The translations under genes and the position numbers were made by a program. This document shows positions 24,497 to 35,055 of a DNA stretch of 64,000 nucleotides, piece after piece. Position 1 is the first letter of the stretch. Every line of letters starts with the position of its first letter. The stretch is from Geobacter sp. (lineage in GTDB: Bacteria > Desulfobacterota > Desulfuromonadia > Geobacterales > Pseudopelobacteraceae). The notes under the pieces are model-generated. The model had not been told where the DNA came from, made no database searches, and saw only the letters and a program-made list of their open reading frames with translations. The stretch lies in the NCBI GenBank assembly GCA_009684515.1, contig WKKS01000001.1, positions 186,001-250,000 of the forward strand, written 5' to 3'.

Positions 24497-25378
24497 TTAT
24501 TCGTACATCAGCCTCATCCCGCCCAAAGCGCTTTTCAGTGTGCCGTCAAAAGATTCCTCTACTCCACCGGCCAGCATATCCAGATAATTTATTTTTCTTT
24601 TTGGCGGGAGAATTATCTCCGGTTCATTTCTAATGCCTGACTGAGCGGCCGCCTCTGCTATTGCGTCCTGCAGGGTGCCTAATCGGTCAACCAACTTGTG
24701 TTCCTTGGCCTGTTCACCGGAAAGGATGCGGCCGTCTGCAATTTTCCTGACTTCATCAACAGGCAGCTTGCGACCCTCTGCCACCGCCTTGATAAATTGC
24801 TCGTGAGTGTTGTCGATTACCGACTGTAACATGGCACGGTCCTCAGGTGAAAAAGTCCGGAGTGGGGAACCGGAGTCCTTATATTTTCCGGTTTTAAGCG
24901 TATATGATTTAATTCCGATCTTATCCATCAGGGCTTCGATATTAGACAACTTGAGTATAACACCGATGCTGGCAGTGATCGTACCGGGGTTGGCATAAAT
25001 CATCGTAGCCGGCGCCGATATGTAATAACCTCCGGAAGCGGCCAGGCTACCCATAGAAACAATGATTTTCTTCTTGGATGCAAACTTTTTGACTTCTTCA
25101 AATATTTCCTGCGACGGCGCTACGATACCACCTGGAGAGTCAACCCGGAGTACGACAGCCTTGACTCCATCCTGCTTCATAAAGTATTTCAGTTGCCGGA
25201 CAGTCTCTTTTGAATCAAGGATCATCCCCTTCACTTCAATCAGACCTACCCCGTTTTTGGCGGTTATGGAAGTCACATTGTCCGATAGCAGAGTTTTTGC
25301 TATCTTGACCGAAACCGCAAACAGGACAGAAAGAAAGATGGTTACAAGGGAGATTATTATCAGGATTTTTTTTGACAT
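24497..25378 (-). CDS. sppA: Signal peptide peptidase SppA, short (36K) type
   Basis: A 293-residue single-domain SppA, a membrane-bound serine protease that degrades cleaved signal peptides. It has an N-terminal membrane segment (about residues 5-25), the Ser nucleophile near residue 115 in SLAASGGYY, and the catalytic Lys in LKTGKYKDSG. The start at 25378 puts the membrane segment at the N terminus and has AAGGTG upstream; the frame runs to 25501 but that overlaps the divergent gene at 25442. Confidence 0.92.
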   Translation of the reverse strand: MSKKILIIISLVTIFLSVLFAVSVKIAKTLLSDNVTSITAKNGVGLIEVKGMILDSKETVRQLKYFMKQDGVKAVVLRVDSPGGIVAPSQEIFEEVKKFASKKKIIVSMGSLAASGGYYISAPATMIYANPGTITASIGVILKLSNIEALMDKIGIKSYTLKTGKYKDSGSPLRTFSPEDRAMLQSVIDNTHEQFIKAVAEGRKLPVDEVRKIADGRILSGEQAKEHKLVDRLGTLQDAIAEAAAQSGIRNEPEIILPPKRKINYLDMLAGGVEESFDGTLKSALGGMRLMYE

Positions 25379-25441
25379 ATCCACACACCTTTTGAATGTT
25401 TTTGTCTTTAATGAATGTGCCGGTTCTGATACTATCGTCCC

Positions 25442-25912
25442 ATGAAAGCTCTCGTAATATCGGATACCCACGGCAATTCTTCTCTGGCATTTAAAGCCCA
25501 TTCGTTAGCAGAACCGGTGGATATTATATTTCACCTTGGAGACGGCAGCGGTGACGCTGATCTTATGCGGAATGTGCTGGATGTAAATCTGATCAACGTA
25601 GCCGGAAACTGTGACATTGGTTCCACCGCCCCGCGAGAATTAGTGCTGGAATGTGAAGGAAAGAAAATCTTACTGTCTCACGGAGACATTTACGGAGTTA
25701 AAAGCGGTCTTGTGAAATTAGAACAGAGGGGCCGGGAAGTCGGAGCGGATGCAGTTCTATTCGGGCATAGTCATCTGGCTACCAATGAGTTGCGTCCAGG
25801 ACTTTTGCTCTTGAACCCCGGTACTCTAACAGTTGCCTCTCATCGCCGTACATATGCCGTTATTGACGTATCACCAGACGGCATCAGCGCCAGTATCCAC
25901 GACATCGACTAA
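25442..25912 (+). CDS. YfcE/MJ0936-family metallophosphoesterase
   Basis: A 156-residue calcineurin-like phosphoesterase with the full metal site: DTHGN, GDGSGDADL, GNCD, LSHGD and GHSH. E. coli YfcE hydrolyses phosphodiester model substrates; the natural substrate is unknown. It diverges from sppA, and its stop overlaps the end of pssA by four bases on the opposite strand. Confidence 0.88.
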   Translation: MKALVISDTHGNSSLAFKAHSLAEPVDIIFHLGDGSGDADLMRNVLDVNLINVAGNCDIGSTAPRELVLECEGKKILLSHGDIYGVKSGLVKLEQRGREVGADAVLFGHSHLATNELRPGLLLLNPGTLTVASHRRTYAVIDVSPDGISASIHDID

Positions 25913-26721
25913 TCCTCGTTTCCCCTGTTTGAAGCCTCATGCCCCTTATGAACAGCCTTCTCCAACCTGCGCCGTCTGGGCCAGGTGATCAAAAAGTCAA
26001 TCGGTCCGGAAAAAACATATAACAGCATGACTGTGAATACCATCACGACCGGTTCAGCGGCCACCACGATCAGCAACACAACGGCCAGCAACAGAAAACC
26101 GAATGGCTGACGTTTGATGAGAGCCGGGTCTTTGAATGAGTAATATCGGAAGTTTGAGACCATCAGGAACGCCAACAGGTAAATAAGACCGACAATAGCA
26201 AGTCGCTTGAATGAACTTGGCCAGCCAAAGTGGTGAAACAACAGTACGGTTGATGCGACCATGCAGGCGGCGGCAGGCGTTGGCAAGCCAACAAAACGCT
26301 TGCTTTCAACGGTATCGACCTGAACATTGAAACGGGCCAGACGTAAAGCGCAACAGGCCAGAAACAGAAAGGCCGCCAGCCAGCCAAGCCTTCCAAAAGG
26401 TTTCAAGGCCCAGGCGTACATCATCAGTGCGGGAGTTACACCAAATGCCACCACATCGGCCAGAGAATCATACTCAACGCCGAACTTGCTGGTTGTGCCG
26501 GTCATGCGCGCTACCTTGCCGTCCAGTCCGTCGAATATTGCCGACACAAATATGAACAATGCGGCTATCCTGAAATCGTCACTGCCACCGTTGAGCGTTT
26601 TCACCATGCTATAGAAACCGGCGAAGAGGCTGGCGGTGGTAAAAAGATTGGGCAGAATATAAATCCCGCGCTTGATGCTTTCTCTTTTATTGGTAATTTC
26701 TTCCCGTGCTTCCAGGCTCAT
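25909..26721 (-). CDS. pssA: CDP-diacylglycerol--serine O-phosphatidyltransferase
   Basis: A 270-residue membrane enzyme that makes phosphatidylserine from CDP-diacylglycerol and serine. It has the CDP-alcohol phosphotransferase motif (DGKVAR...G...D...D, residues near 65-90) and about eight membrane segments. It is 16 bases downstream of psd, so the two steps to phosphatidylethanolamine are co-encoded. The basic, glycine-rich tail is typical of the type II enzymes. Confidence 0.94.
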   Translation of the reverse strand: MSLEAREEITNKRESIKRGIYILPNLFTTASLFAGFYSMVKTLNGGSDDFRIAALFIFVSAIFDGLDGKVARMTGTTSKFGVEYDSLADVVAFGVTPALMMYAWALKPFGRLGWLAAFLFLACCALRLARFNVQVDTVESKRFVGLPTPAAACMVASTVLLFHHFGWPSSFKRLAIVGLIYLLAFLMVSNFRYYSFKDPALIKRQPFGFLLLAVVLLIVVAAEPVVMVFTVMLLYVFSGPIDFLITWPRRRRLEKAVHKGHEASNRGNED

Positions 26722-26737
26722 GCGGCTCTATCCTCAC

Positions 26738-27397
26738 TTAACCTATTCGACCCAATACTGTCACGCCGGCTGTAGTTTTATCACCGATTTTCACTAGTGG
26801 TACCACTTCAATCGGCAGATACACATCGACTCGCGAACCAAAACGTATCAGTCCGTAACGCTCCCCTTTTTTCAAAAGATCGCCAATACGAGGATAACAG
26901 ATTATGCGCCGGGCAATTAAGCCGGCAATCTGTACAAATGCAATACGCACTCCGGCAGCGGTTTCCAGCACTATGCCGTTGCGCTCGTTTTCACAAGACG
27001 CGCGCCCATCGCGTGCATCAAAGAACTTCCCGCGGTGATAGGAGACATCAACAACTTTACCGTCAAAAGGAGCCCGGTTGACATGCACATTGAAAACCGA
27101 CATGAAGATACTGATTTTAAGTGAGTCTGTACCCAAAGGCGTGTCTGAAACCCGCTCAGCAACAATGACAGTCCCATCTGCTGGTGCAATAACTGCCAGT
27201 GGGTCCGCAGGGGGAGTTCTTTCAGGATTTCTAAAGAAATAAAGTACGAACAGTGTCAACAGAACTGACACCGCTGCCGGAATAGCCAGCACCAAGGATG
27301 CCAGTTTCCAGGAAGAAAGGACCAAAAGAACCATCAACCCGACAGCGAATGCGATGAAAGGATAGCCTTCTTTGGCAAATGCAGATGAATTTTCCAT
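26738..27397 (-). CDS. psd: Phosphatidylserine decarboxylase proenzyme
   Basis: A 219-residue short-form (archaetidylserine-type) decarboxylase. Near the C terminus, RFGSRVDVYLP contains the Gly-Ser at which self-cleavage creates the pyruvoyl group. Two N-terminal membrane segments (about residues 12-50) anchor it. It converts phosphatidylserine from PssA to phosphatidylethanolamine. It lies downstream of ilvC after a weak hairpin. Confidence 0.93.
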   Translation of the reverse strand: MENSSAFAKEGYPFIAFAVGLMVLLVLSSWKLASLVLAIPAAVSVLLTLFVLYFFRNPERTPPADPLAVIAPADGTVIVAERVSDTPLGTDSLKISIFMSVFNVHVNRAPFDGKVVDVSYHRGKFFDARDGRASCENERNGIVLETAAGVRIAFVQIAGLIARRIICYPRIGDLLKKGERYGLIRFGSRVDVYLPIEVVPLVKIGDKTTAGVTVLGRIG

Positions 27398-27464
27398 GAA
27401 CCTGCCTAGTTAATTAATAAACTGAATAATAAAATTGAATTTCTTGCTGCATGCCACAAGCGCG

Positions 27465-27497
27465 GACACCCCTCTCCCGCAAGGGCAAAGGGGTGTC
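27465..27497. terminator. Hairpin between ilvC and psd
   Basis: GACACCCCT (27465-27473) pairs with AGGGGTGTC (27489-27497). The T run follows only on the plus strand, so for the minus-strand ilvC transcript this is at best an attenuating hairpin or a weak terminator. Confidence 0.4.
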
Positions 27498-27518
27498 TTT
27501 AATCGCACTGCCTATCTA

Positions 27519-28547
<1,029 letters not shown>

Positions 28548-28597
28548 CTAATTATATCCGGCAAACCGGTCGAACTTAATACGTAAAACGAACGAAA

Positions 28598-28626
28598 CAG
28601 ATACTACATTCGTCTGCGGCTGTCAA
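28598..28626 (-). promoter_or_regulatory. Possible ilvC promoter
   Basis: Minus-strand TTGACA (28621-28626), 17-base spacer, TATCTG (28598-28603). The -35 matches consensus fully, the -10 only partly. It lies between the ilvN terminator and the ilvC start, where a promoter is needed. Confidence 0.45.
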
Positions 28627-28683
28627 CGTAAATAGCTGTTTAGCCAAGGTCAAGGCTCTTCCTGCAAGGATGCGCCCCATAAG

Positions 28684-28711
28684 AAAAGCCGCCGGTTTAG
28701 TGGCGGCTTTT
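28684..28711 (-). terminator. Terminator after ilvN
   Basis: Stem AAAAGCCGCC (28684-28693) with GGCGGCTTTT (28702-28711). It lies 30 bases past the ilvN stop and ends the ilvD-ilvB-ilvN transcript before ilvC. Confidence 0.85.
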
Positions 28712-28740
28712 CCTATTATTACGAACCCGCAAAGACCAGC

Positions 28741-29232
28741 CTACCCTTTCCAGCCTTTCGCACCACGTCCGATGGCGACAGCTCCAGTACGGACCACTTC
28801 TTTCAAACCCAGAGGGCGTAGCAGATCAAGTATGGCATCTATCTTAAGCGGATTACCAGTGGCTTCGATTGTGTAGGACTTGGGTGTGACATCGATAATC
28901 TTGGCACGGAAAATATCAACAACACGCAGCACTTCAGCGCGACTTTCGTCTTCAGCCGTAACCTTGATCAAAGCCATCTCACGCTCTATGCCGCTGCCAT
29001 CAGTGAAGTCAATGACCTTCAGCACGTCAATCAACTTATTGAGTTGCTTGTTGATCTGCTCCAGGATTTTATCGTCGCCACGGGTGACGATGGTCATACG
29101 GGAGAGACCTTCTTCATTGGTGGGCGCCACTGAAAGAGAGTCAATATTGAAGCCGCGGCCAGAGAAGAGACTCGCTACACGTGAAAGAACTCCAAATTCA
29201 TTTTCAACCATTACTGATATTGTATGTTGCAT
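28741..29232 (-). CDS. ilvN: Acetolactate synthase, small regulatory subunit
   Basis: A 163-residue regulatory subunit of IlvN/IlvH type. Its N-terminal ACT domain (VMVENEFGVLSRVASLFSGRG, residues 7-27) binds valine, and the C-terminal domain contacts IlvB. It follows ilvB by 14 bases. It confers feedback inhibition and raises activity of the large subunit (family knowledge). Confidence 0.95.
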   Translation of the reverse strand: MQHTISVMVENEFGVLSRVASLFSGRGFNIDSLSVAPTNEEGLSRMTIVTRGDDKILEQINKQLNKLIDVLKVIDFTDGSGIEREMALIKVTAEDESRAEVLRVVDIFRAKIIDVTPKSYTIEATGNPLKIDAILDLLRPLGLKEVVRTGAVAIGRGAKGWKG

Positions 29233-29246
29233 GGCAGATTGCCTCC

Positions 29247-30947
29247 TTACGCGTTCAGAACCATTTCATTTAATGACGCCCCGGCCGGAACCATCGGCAG
29301 CACCTTCTCTTCGCGGGCAATTTTGAACTCCATTATCACCGGGCCGTCCACTGCAAAGCCCTGCTGAATGACCGATTCAACCTCTTCCGGCTTTGTGGCG
29401 AGGAATCCTTTGGCACCGTAGGCGTCAGCCAGCTTGATATAGTCTATCGGCAGCTCCATACAGGTCTGCGAATAGCGCTTGTCGAAGAACAGTTCCTGCC
29501 ACTGGCGAACCATGCCAAGAAAGTTGTTGTTAAGAATAATTATTTTTACCGGAAGTTTATTCTGAACCAGAGTGGCCATTTCCTGAATATTCATCTGGAC
29601 ACCACCATCGCCACAGATTGTGATGACCTGTCGGCCCGGATAGGCGGCCTGAGCCCCCATTGCGGCAGGCAGGCCATAACCCATCGTACCGAGTCCGCCG
29701 GAGGTCAGCAAGGTGCGCGGACGATTGAACTGGAAAAACTGGGCGGTCCACATCTGGTGCTGCCCCACGTCGGTGGATATGATCGCGTCATCATCCGACA
29801 GTTCGCGCAACTTCTGGATCACGAATTGCGGCTTGATGATCGAAGCGCTACTCTTGTAACTGATCGGGTGCTTGCCTTTCCACTCCGAAATTTCCTCATG
29901 CCACATGGAAAGCGAAGCGACAAAGTCAGCCACTTTAACCTTTTCCTTGTCAGTCACTTTAATCATCTGGGCCAGCACGTCCTTAACATCGCCCACGATA
30001 GGAAGATCAACCCGGACATTTTTCTTGATCGAAGTCGGATCAACATCAACATGTATAATTTTGGCATTAGGGGCAAAGGTGGCAAGCTTGCCTGTGACCC
30101 GATCATCAAAGCGCGAGCCGACGGCAATAATCAAGTCACTGTGGGTCATGGCCATATTGGCGCAATAGGCGCCATGCATGCCGAGCATCCCCAGTGAAAG
30201 CTGGTCATCACCTGGAAAAGAGCCCAATCCCATCAAAGTGGTAGTAACCGGAATTCCCAGATTACGGGCCAGCGTTGTAAGCTGTTCGGCTGCATCGCCA
30301 AGCACCACTCCGCCACCCACATACAAAACCGGTCTGCGGGATTCCATAATCATTTTGCAGGCTTTTTCAACCTGACGGGGGTGCCCTTCAACAGTCGGTT
30401 TGTAGCTGCGGATATCAACCGAGTCCGGGTAGCTGAATTCACCCATGGCAACCTGAATATCCTTGGGAAAGTCAACCAGAACAGGACCTGGACGACCGGT
30501 GCGGGCGATGTAGAACGCCTTTTTCATGATCGTGGCAATATCCTTAACATCTCTGATCAAAAAACTGTGCTTGGTGCAGGGACGGGTGATACCGATGATA
30601 TCAACTTCCTGGAAGGCATCGTTGCCGATCAGCGCGGTCGGCACCTGACCGGTAACGATCACCATCGGAATTGAATCCATATAAGCTGTGGCGATTGCCG
30701 TCACGGTATTAGTTGCGCCAGGCCCCGAAGTGGCTATGGCAACGCCAACTTTGCCGGTTGCACGGGCATAACCGTCAGCGGCGTGCGTACCGGCCTGCTC
30801 GTGGCGCGGCAGGATGTGACGGATTTCCTTGAAGCTGAAAAGTTCATCGTAGATATTGATGACGGTACCGCCGGGATATCCGAAGACGGTGTCAACACCC
30901 TCTTTTTTCAGACATTCAAGCATTATTCGTGCGCCGTTCATTTTCAT
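29247..30947 (-). CDS. ilvB: Acetolactate synthase, large catalytic subunit
   Basis: A 566-residue ThDP enzyme condensing pyruvate to acetolactate. Visible are YPGG near residue 24, the catalytic Glu region RHEQAGTHAADGYARATG (about 49-66), the FAD-binding middle domain, and the GDGG...N27...NNN ThDP/Mg motif near residues 440-470. Gap to ilvD is 57 bases. Confidence 0.96.
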   Translation of the reverse strand: MKMNGARIMLECLKKEGVDTVFGYPGGTVINIYDELFSFKEIRHILPRHEQAGTHAADGYARATGKVGVAIATSGPGATNTVTAIATAYMDSIPMVIVTGQVPTALIGNDAFQEVDIIGITRPCTKHSFLIRDVKDIATIMKKAFYIARTGRPGPVLVDFPKDIQVAMGEFSYPDSVDIRSYKPTVEGHPRQVEKACKMIMESRRPVLYVGGGVVLGDAAEQLTTLARNLGIPVTTTLMGLGSFPGDDQLSLGMLGMHGAYCANMAMTHSDLIIAVGSRFDDRVTGKLATFAPNAKIIHVDVDPTSIKKNVRVDLPIVGDVKDVLAQMIKVTDKEKVKVADFVASLSMWHEEISEWKGKHPISYKSSASIIKPQFVIQKLRELSDDDAIISTDVGQHQMWTAQFFQFNRPRTLLTSGGLGTMGYGLPAAMGAQAAYPGRQVITICGDGGVQMNIQEMATLVQNKLPVKIIILNNNFLGMVRQWQELFFDKRYSQTCMELPIDYIKLADAYGAKGFLATKPEEVESVIQQGFAVDGPVIMEFKIAREEKVLPMVPAGASLNEMVLNA

Positions 30948-31004
30948 AGAGTTACCTCGTTTTTTATTTCGATTATATTGATGATCTGAATCTGTAAAGC
31001 CGAC

Positions 31005-32663
31005 TCAGGCGGTTGTTACGGCACCGGTATGGGCCGATGTAACAGCCTTTGCATATCTGGCCAGCCAGCCGGTCTTGATTTTGGGCTCCGGTGCCTGCCA
31101 TTTTGCCATTCGGGCCGCCAGTGTAGCTTCATCCACCAAAAGCTCCAGTTTGCGGGCCGGTATGTCCAATCGGATCCGGTCCCCCTCTTCCACCAGTGCA
31201 ATCGGTCCGCCTTCGGCAGCTTCAGGTGAAATATGGCCGATACAGGGTCCGCGTGTGCCGCCAGAGAAACGCCCATCGGTGATCAGCGCCACCGAATCGC
31301 CCAGACCCATGCCCATGATGGCGGCGGTCGGCGCCAGCATTTCACGCATGCCAGGACCTCCTTTGGGACCTTCGTAGCGGATAACGACCACATCACCGGA
31401 AGTAATTTTACCTTCCATGATTGCAGCCATGGCCAGCTCCTCTGCATCGAAGCAGCGGGCAGTCCCTTCGAACTGCATCATTGCGGCAGACACGCCGGAC
31501 TGCTTGACGACGGCCCCTTTGGGAGCGATGTTTCCAGTAAGGATAGCGATGCCACCCTCCTTCTTCACCGGATTCCCAAGCGGGCGGATGACCTCCTCGT
31601 CTACATTCTGGATGCTTTCGGCCAACTGATGCGTGGTAAGCCCGAAAAGCGTTTGCGTATCCTTGATCTTGTCTCCCAGCTGCTTAAATACACCGGCAAC
31701 TCCGCCGGCAACATCCAGATCTTCCATAAAGTGTTCACCGGCCGGATTCATTGAAGCCAGTTGCGGAGTATCTTTCCCCAGCTCGTCGAACAACTCCAGC
31801 GGCAGCTCGACCTGCGCCTCACGGGCGATCGCCAGCAGATGCAGTACGGTATTGGAAGAACCTCCCAGCGCCAGGTCAACACGAATGGCGTTCTCAAAAG
31901 CCGCGCGGGTCATGATGCTGCGCGGGGTGACGTTATTATGAACAAGCTCGACAATCTTTTCGCCGGAAGCGAAAGCGATCCGTCTTTTCAGGGCGGAAAC
32001 AGCCAGGGCGGTACCGCAGCGCGGAAGACTCATCCCCATTGTCTCGGTCAGAATCGCCATGGTGTTGGCGGTGAAGAGTCCCTGGCAGGAGCCCATACCT
32101 GGACAGGCATTGTCCTCACAGACCTGCAGCTCCTTGTCGCTTATTACGCCGGCCTTGTAACGGGCCATAGCCTCAAAGGTGTCGGATACAAAAGAATATT
32201 TGCGTCCTGTCTGTCCGCGGCCACTCATCATTGGTCCGGCTGTTACGATGATGCAGGGGATATCAAGCCTGGCCGCAGCCATCAGCATGCCGGGGGTGAT
32301 CTTGTCGCAGTTGGTCAGCAGAACCAGGCCGTCCAGGCGATGAGCTTCGGCTACAGACTCAACCATATCGGCAATCAGCTCACGGGTCGGCAGGGAGTAG
32401 TGCATCCCTTTGTGTCCCATGGCCATACCGTCGCAGACGCCGGGAATACCAAAAAAGAAGGAATGGCCGCCGCCCGTGTGGACACCTTTTTCAATGAAAC
32501 GTTCCAGATCGCGCATTCCGACATGCCCTGGAATGAGATCAGTGAAACTGGTGGCAACCCCGATAAAGGGCTTGTCCATCTGACTCTGAGGCACTCCGGT
32601 CCCCTTCAGCAGGGCGCGATGTGGTGTACGTTCCAAACCTTTTTTTATTGTATCACTGCGCAT
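31005..32663 (-). CDS. ilvD: Dihydroxy-acid dehydratase
   Basis: A 552-residue Fe-S dehydratase of the IlvD/Edd family. Cluster-ligating cysteines lie in [10 protein letters not shown] and [15 protein letters not shown], and there is a Cys in the [15 protein letters not shown] region. The C-terminal [10 protein letters not shown] block is conserved. It makes 2-oxo acids for valine, isoleucine and leucine. It heads the ilvDBN transcript with a strong promoter upstream. Confidence 0.96.
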   Translation of the reverse strand: MRSDTIKKGLERTPHRALLKGTGVPQSQMDKPFIGVATSFTDLIPGHVGMRDLERFIEKGVHTGGGHSFFFGIPGVCDGMAMGHKGMHYSLPTRELIADMVESVAEAHRLDGLVLLTNCDKITPGMLMAAARLDIPCIIVTAGPMMSGRGQTGRKYSFVSDTFEAMARYKAGVISDKELQVCEDNACPGMGSCQGLFTANTMAILTETMGMSLPRCGTALAVSALKRRIAFASGEKIVELVHNNVTPRSIMTRAAFENAIRVDLALGGSSNTVLHLLAIAREAQVELPLELFDELGKDTPQLASMNPAGEHFMEDLDVAGGVAGVFKQLGDKIKDTQTLFGLTTHQLAESIQNVDEEVIRPLGNPVKKEGGIAILTGNIAPKGAVVKQSGVSAAMMQFEGTARCFDAEELAMAAIMEGKITSGDVVVIRYEGPKGGPGMREMLAPTAAIMGMGLGDSVALITDGRFSGGTRGPCIGHISPEAAEGGPIALVEEGDRIRLDIPARKLELLVDEATLAARMAKWQAPEPKIKTGWLARYAKAVTSAHTGAVTTA

Positions 32664-32742
32664 GTAAGTATCTTCCTTGTCTTTTGGTATAAATGTTTAG
32701 TCGCGCTAAACAGCCGATTGATGGGGCTTAGCAGGGTTTGTG

Positions 32743-32771
32743 ACAATAATATATAAGTTGGAATGTGTCAA
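32743..32771 (-). promoter_or_regulatory. ilvD promoter
   Basis: Minus-strand TTGACA (32766-32771) and TATTGT (32743-32748) with a 17-base spacer, about 80 bases upstream of the ilvD start. No leader peptide rich in Leu, Val or Ile is apparent between it and ilvD, so classical attenuation is not supported. Confidence 0.7.
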
Positions 32772-32793
32772 CCGGAATACAAATAGTTAGCTG

Positions 32794-33573
32794 TCATACC
32801 CCTCTGAAATTCGGCATCCGTTTTTCGTAAAATGCATTTTTACCTTCCAGATAATCGGCGCTGTCATATGCTTTGCGGCGCAGGCCCTGTATTCGCTCGA
32901 AAGTTTCAGGGCTCAATGGGTGCGAGTTACCGAGCAAACGAAGTTGTTCCTTGATAACTGAAATTGCCAGTGGAGAATTTTCGGTAATCTGGTGAGCCAT
33001 TGTATAACAGAAGGAAGCCAGTTCTTCGGTTGGCACCAGATGATTAAGAATTCCGACCTGCAGAGCCCTTTCCGCATCGATCGGTTTGGCTGTAAAAAAC
33101 ATCTCGCGAGCCATGCGAGGACCGACAACATTGATAAAGTGGAGAATTCCGGTGGAATTGTATGGAACCCCGATCTTGGCTGGGGTTATGGCAAAGGAGG
33201 CGGTAGGACAGCCGATGGCAATATCGCAGATAAAGGACAGATCGCAGGCGCCGCCCCAGACACTCCCTTCAATCATAGCCAGCACCGGCGCAGGGAAAAG
33301 CTGGATGGCCCGCAGCGCCTGCTCTAGCGGATCATTGTAGGAAAGCGGATCCCGCCCCGGAACCGGCAGCTCCTTTATATCAAAACCAGAAGACCAGACT
33401 TTGACACCGGACTTGGCACGAATTACTACCGCCCTCGCCTTGTGCCGTTCGAACAGGTGCAGCGCTTCGATCAATTCGTGCAGCAGTTCATTTGAAAGGC
33501 TGTTACGGGTTTCGTCATGATTGAAGGTAATCGTACCGATCAGATCGTTGTAAGAAGTCATTATAAGCGGCAT
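32794..33573 (-). CDS. scpB: Methylmalonyl-CoA decarboxylase-like crotonase
   Basis: A 259-residue crotonase-fold protein closely resembling E. coli YgfG/ScpB (261 residues): shared stretches are GRDPLSY-DPL, EGSVWGGA, GVPYN-x-G and the end EGKNAFYEKRMPNF. E. coli YgfG decarboxylates methylmalonyl-CoA to propionyl-CoA. Its active-site Tyr is kept (GVPYN), but the His of GHDIHELP is Phe here (GFDIKELP). The start at 33573 has GGGAGAAC upstream. Gene order near ilvD does not define its pathway; propionate metabolism is the likely one. Confidence 0.8.
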   Translation of the reverse strand: MPLIMTSYNDLIGTITFNHDETRNSLSNELLHELIEALHLFERHKARAVVIRAKSGVKVWSSGFDIKELPVPGRDPLSYNDPLEQALRAIQLFPAPVLAMIEGSVWGGACDLSFICDIAIGCPTASFAITPAKIGVPYNSTGILHFINVVGPRMAREMFFTAKPIDAERALQVGILNHLVPTEELASFCYTMAHQITENSPLAISVIKEQLRLLGNSHPLSPETFERIQGLRRKAYDSADYLEGKNAFYEKRMPNFRGV

Positions 33574-33808
33574 TTTTTTTGTTCTCCCGATGTTATGGAT
33601 TTTATCCTTCCACCTATACGCCCACAGCAAAGTTAATACAACTATCTGAACGTATACACTTTTTAGAACCGGCAAATAGCTTGCGAGAAAATCATTTTAC
33701 AAAATGCAGAAATGCAGATTTCAACAGCACATTAGAATATTTTCAGCTATATTGTATACTCGATACAGCCGCCCGGCAGTAACCACCAACTATGGTAAGG
33801 AGCAAAAA

Positions 33809-34483
33809 ATGTGCGGACGATTCACTGCATTGCTTACACCCGAATTGCTTTCAGAAACATTTGGCGTGCAACTCCCGGAGTCTATAAAACCACGCTACAA
33901 CATCGCCCCGACCCAAAATATACCATTGGTCAGAATAGAAAACGACGGCCAGCGGCATCTGTCGTATGTGCGGTGGGGTCAGGCAACTTCCTGGGCCAAC
34001 GACCTTGCCATCGGAACTGATTTGATAAATACGGCCGCAGAAATATTGTCAGGCGAACCAAAATCTGATTGCCTGACCGATAATTGTCGAGGAATAGTAC
34101 CGGCTAACGGTTTCTATATTTGGCAGGATGGGTGTAACAAGAAACAACCGTGGTATGTGACCCGCAAAGATGGCGGCTTGATGGCCTTTGCCGGTTTGCT
34201 TTCACGCTGGAGGACGCCCGGGGGGAACGAAATTGATACCTGCACAATCATAACAACTGCTGCCAATGATCTGATTCGCCCGATACACTCCCGCATGCCG
34301 ACAACCATAGCAGCGGAAGAGTTATCGCTCTGGCTTTCTGCTTCCCGTCTGTCACCCGGGAACTTCCATTCTATTTTAAAAACATTGCCACCCGACCTGC
34401 TGGAAGTTTATCCGGTAGACTCAAATGTCAACCAGCCGGCTTGCGACACAGCCGATTGCATCAAGCCTTACCAGTATCACTGA
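33809..34483 (+). CDS. SRAP-domain protein (YedK/HMCES family), Glu active-site variant
   Basis: A 225-residue SOS-response-associated peptidase family protein. YedK and HMCES form a covalent link through Cys2 to abasic sites in single-stranded DNA, protecting them. Present here are Cys2 (MCGRF, requiring Met removal), Asn74 in LINT, and His160 in IHSRMP, which align with YedK Cys2, Asn75 and His160. The conserved Glu105 (FEW) is replaced by Ile104 (GFYIWQ). TAAGGAG precedes the ATG, while an upstream in-frame start at 33704 would destroy the catalytic N terminus. No LexA-like box was recognised. Confidence 0.88.
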   Translation: MCGRFTALLTPELLSETFGVQLPESIKPRYNIAPTQNIPLVRIENDGQRHLSYVRWGQATSWANDLAIGTDLINTAAEILSGEPKSDCLTDNCRGIVPANGFYIWQDGCNKKQPWYVTRKDGGLMAFAGLLSRWRTPGGNEIDTCTIITTAANDLIRPIHSRMPTTIAAEELSLWLSASRLSPGNFHSILKTLPPDLLEVYPVDSNVNQPACDTADCIKPYQYH

Positions 34484-34492
34484 AACCGAAAA

Positions 34493-34978
34493 TCAATCTT
34501 CCAGCGGGTTTGTATTTCTGTAACGGATCGTCAAGCCTTTGAGAAAGTTCCTCAGGAACTGGTCACCACACTCCTTGAAGTTCTTGTGTCCTTTATTCCG
34601 AAAAAGCGCACTCAGTTCAGACTTTGACAGGACAATATCGGCCAGCTTCATGGTTGCGATCATATCCTCTTCCTTGAAATCCAGGGCAATCCGCAGCTTT
34701 TTCAGAATTGTATTGTTGGTCAGTTCGGCACCCGGCTTTACAGCCTGCCCCTCTGCTGTCTCACGCTTACCCCTCTTCTGCACGATCAGGCCATCCAGAA
34801 AGAAAGTCATCAGAGGATTACTGCACTCGATGTAATCATCCTCGTCTTCCTTTTTCAGAAATTTGATCAGCGTGGGCTGTTCGATATTGCATCCGGAAAT
34901 CTTGAATATTTCGATCATGCCCGGATTGCTGATGTCCAGAGCGTAACGCAGCCTGCGTAGAATATCATTGTTTGTCAT
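34493..34978 (-). CDS. DUF1456 (YehS-like) protein
   Basis: A 161-residue protein made of two copies of the same roughly 65-residue helical unit: NDILRRLRYALDISNPGMI at the start and NTILKKLRIALDFKEEDMI in the second half, each followed by a short LSxxF/LIKFL-like helix. This two-repeat layout is that of E. coli YehS, whose function is unknown. CAGGAG precedes the ATG at 34978. It converges on the SRAP gene with a nine-base gap. Confidence 0.85.
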   Translation of the reverse strand: MTNNDILRRLRYALDISNPGMIEIFKISGCNIEQPTLIKFLKKEDEDDYIECSNPLMTFFLDGLIVQKRGKRETAEGQAVKPGAELTNNTILKKLRIALDFKEEDMIATMKLADIVLSKSELSALFRNKGHKNFKECGDQFLRNFLKGLTIRYRNTNPLED

Positions 34979-35055
34979 AATCGGCTCCTGTCGGTTAAGT
35001 TGTGAAAGTTGTAGCATAAATATGCTGAAATTGTGTTTTTATTCCGTAATTGTCC

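Noticed and set aside
31761-32756. Antisense frame of 331 codons across ilvD
   Set aside because: ilvD is unmistakable on the other strand; the frame is a product of codon bias.
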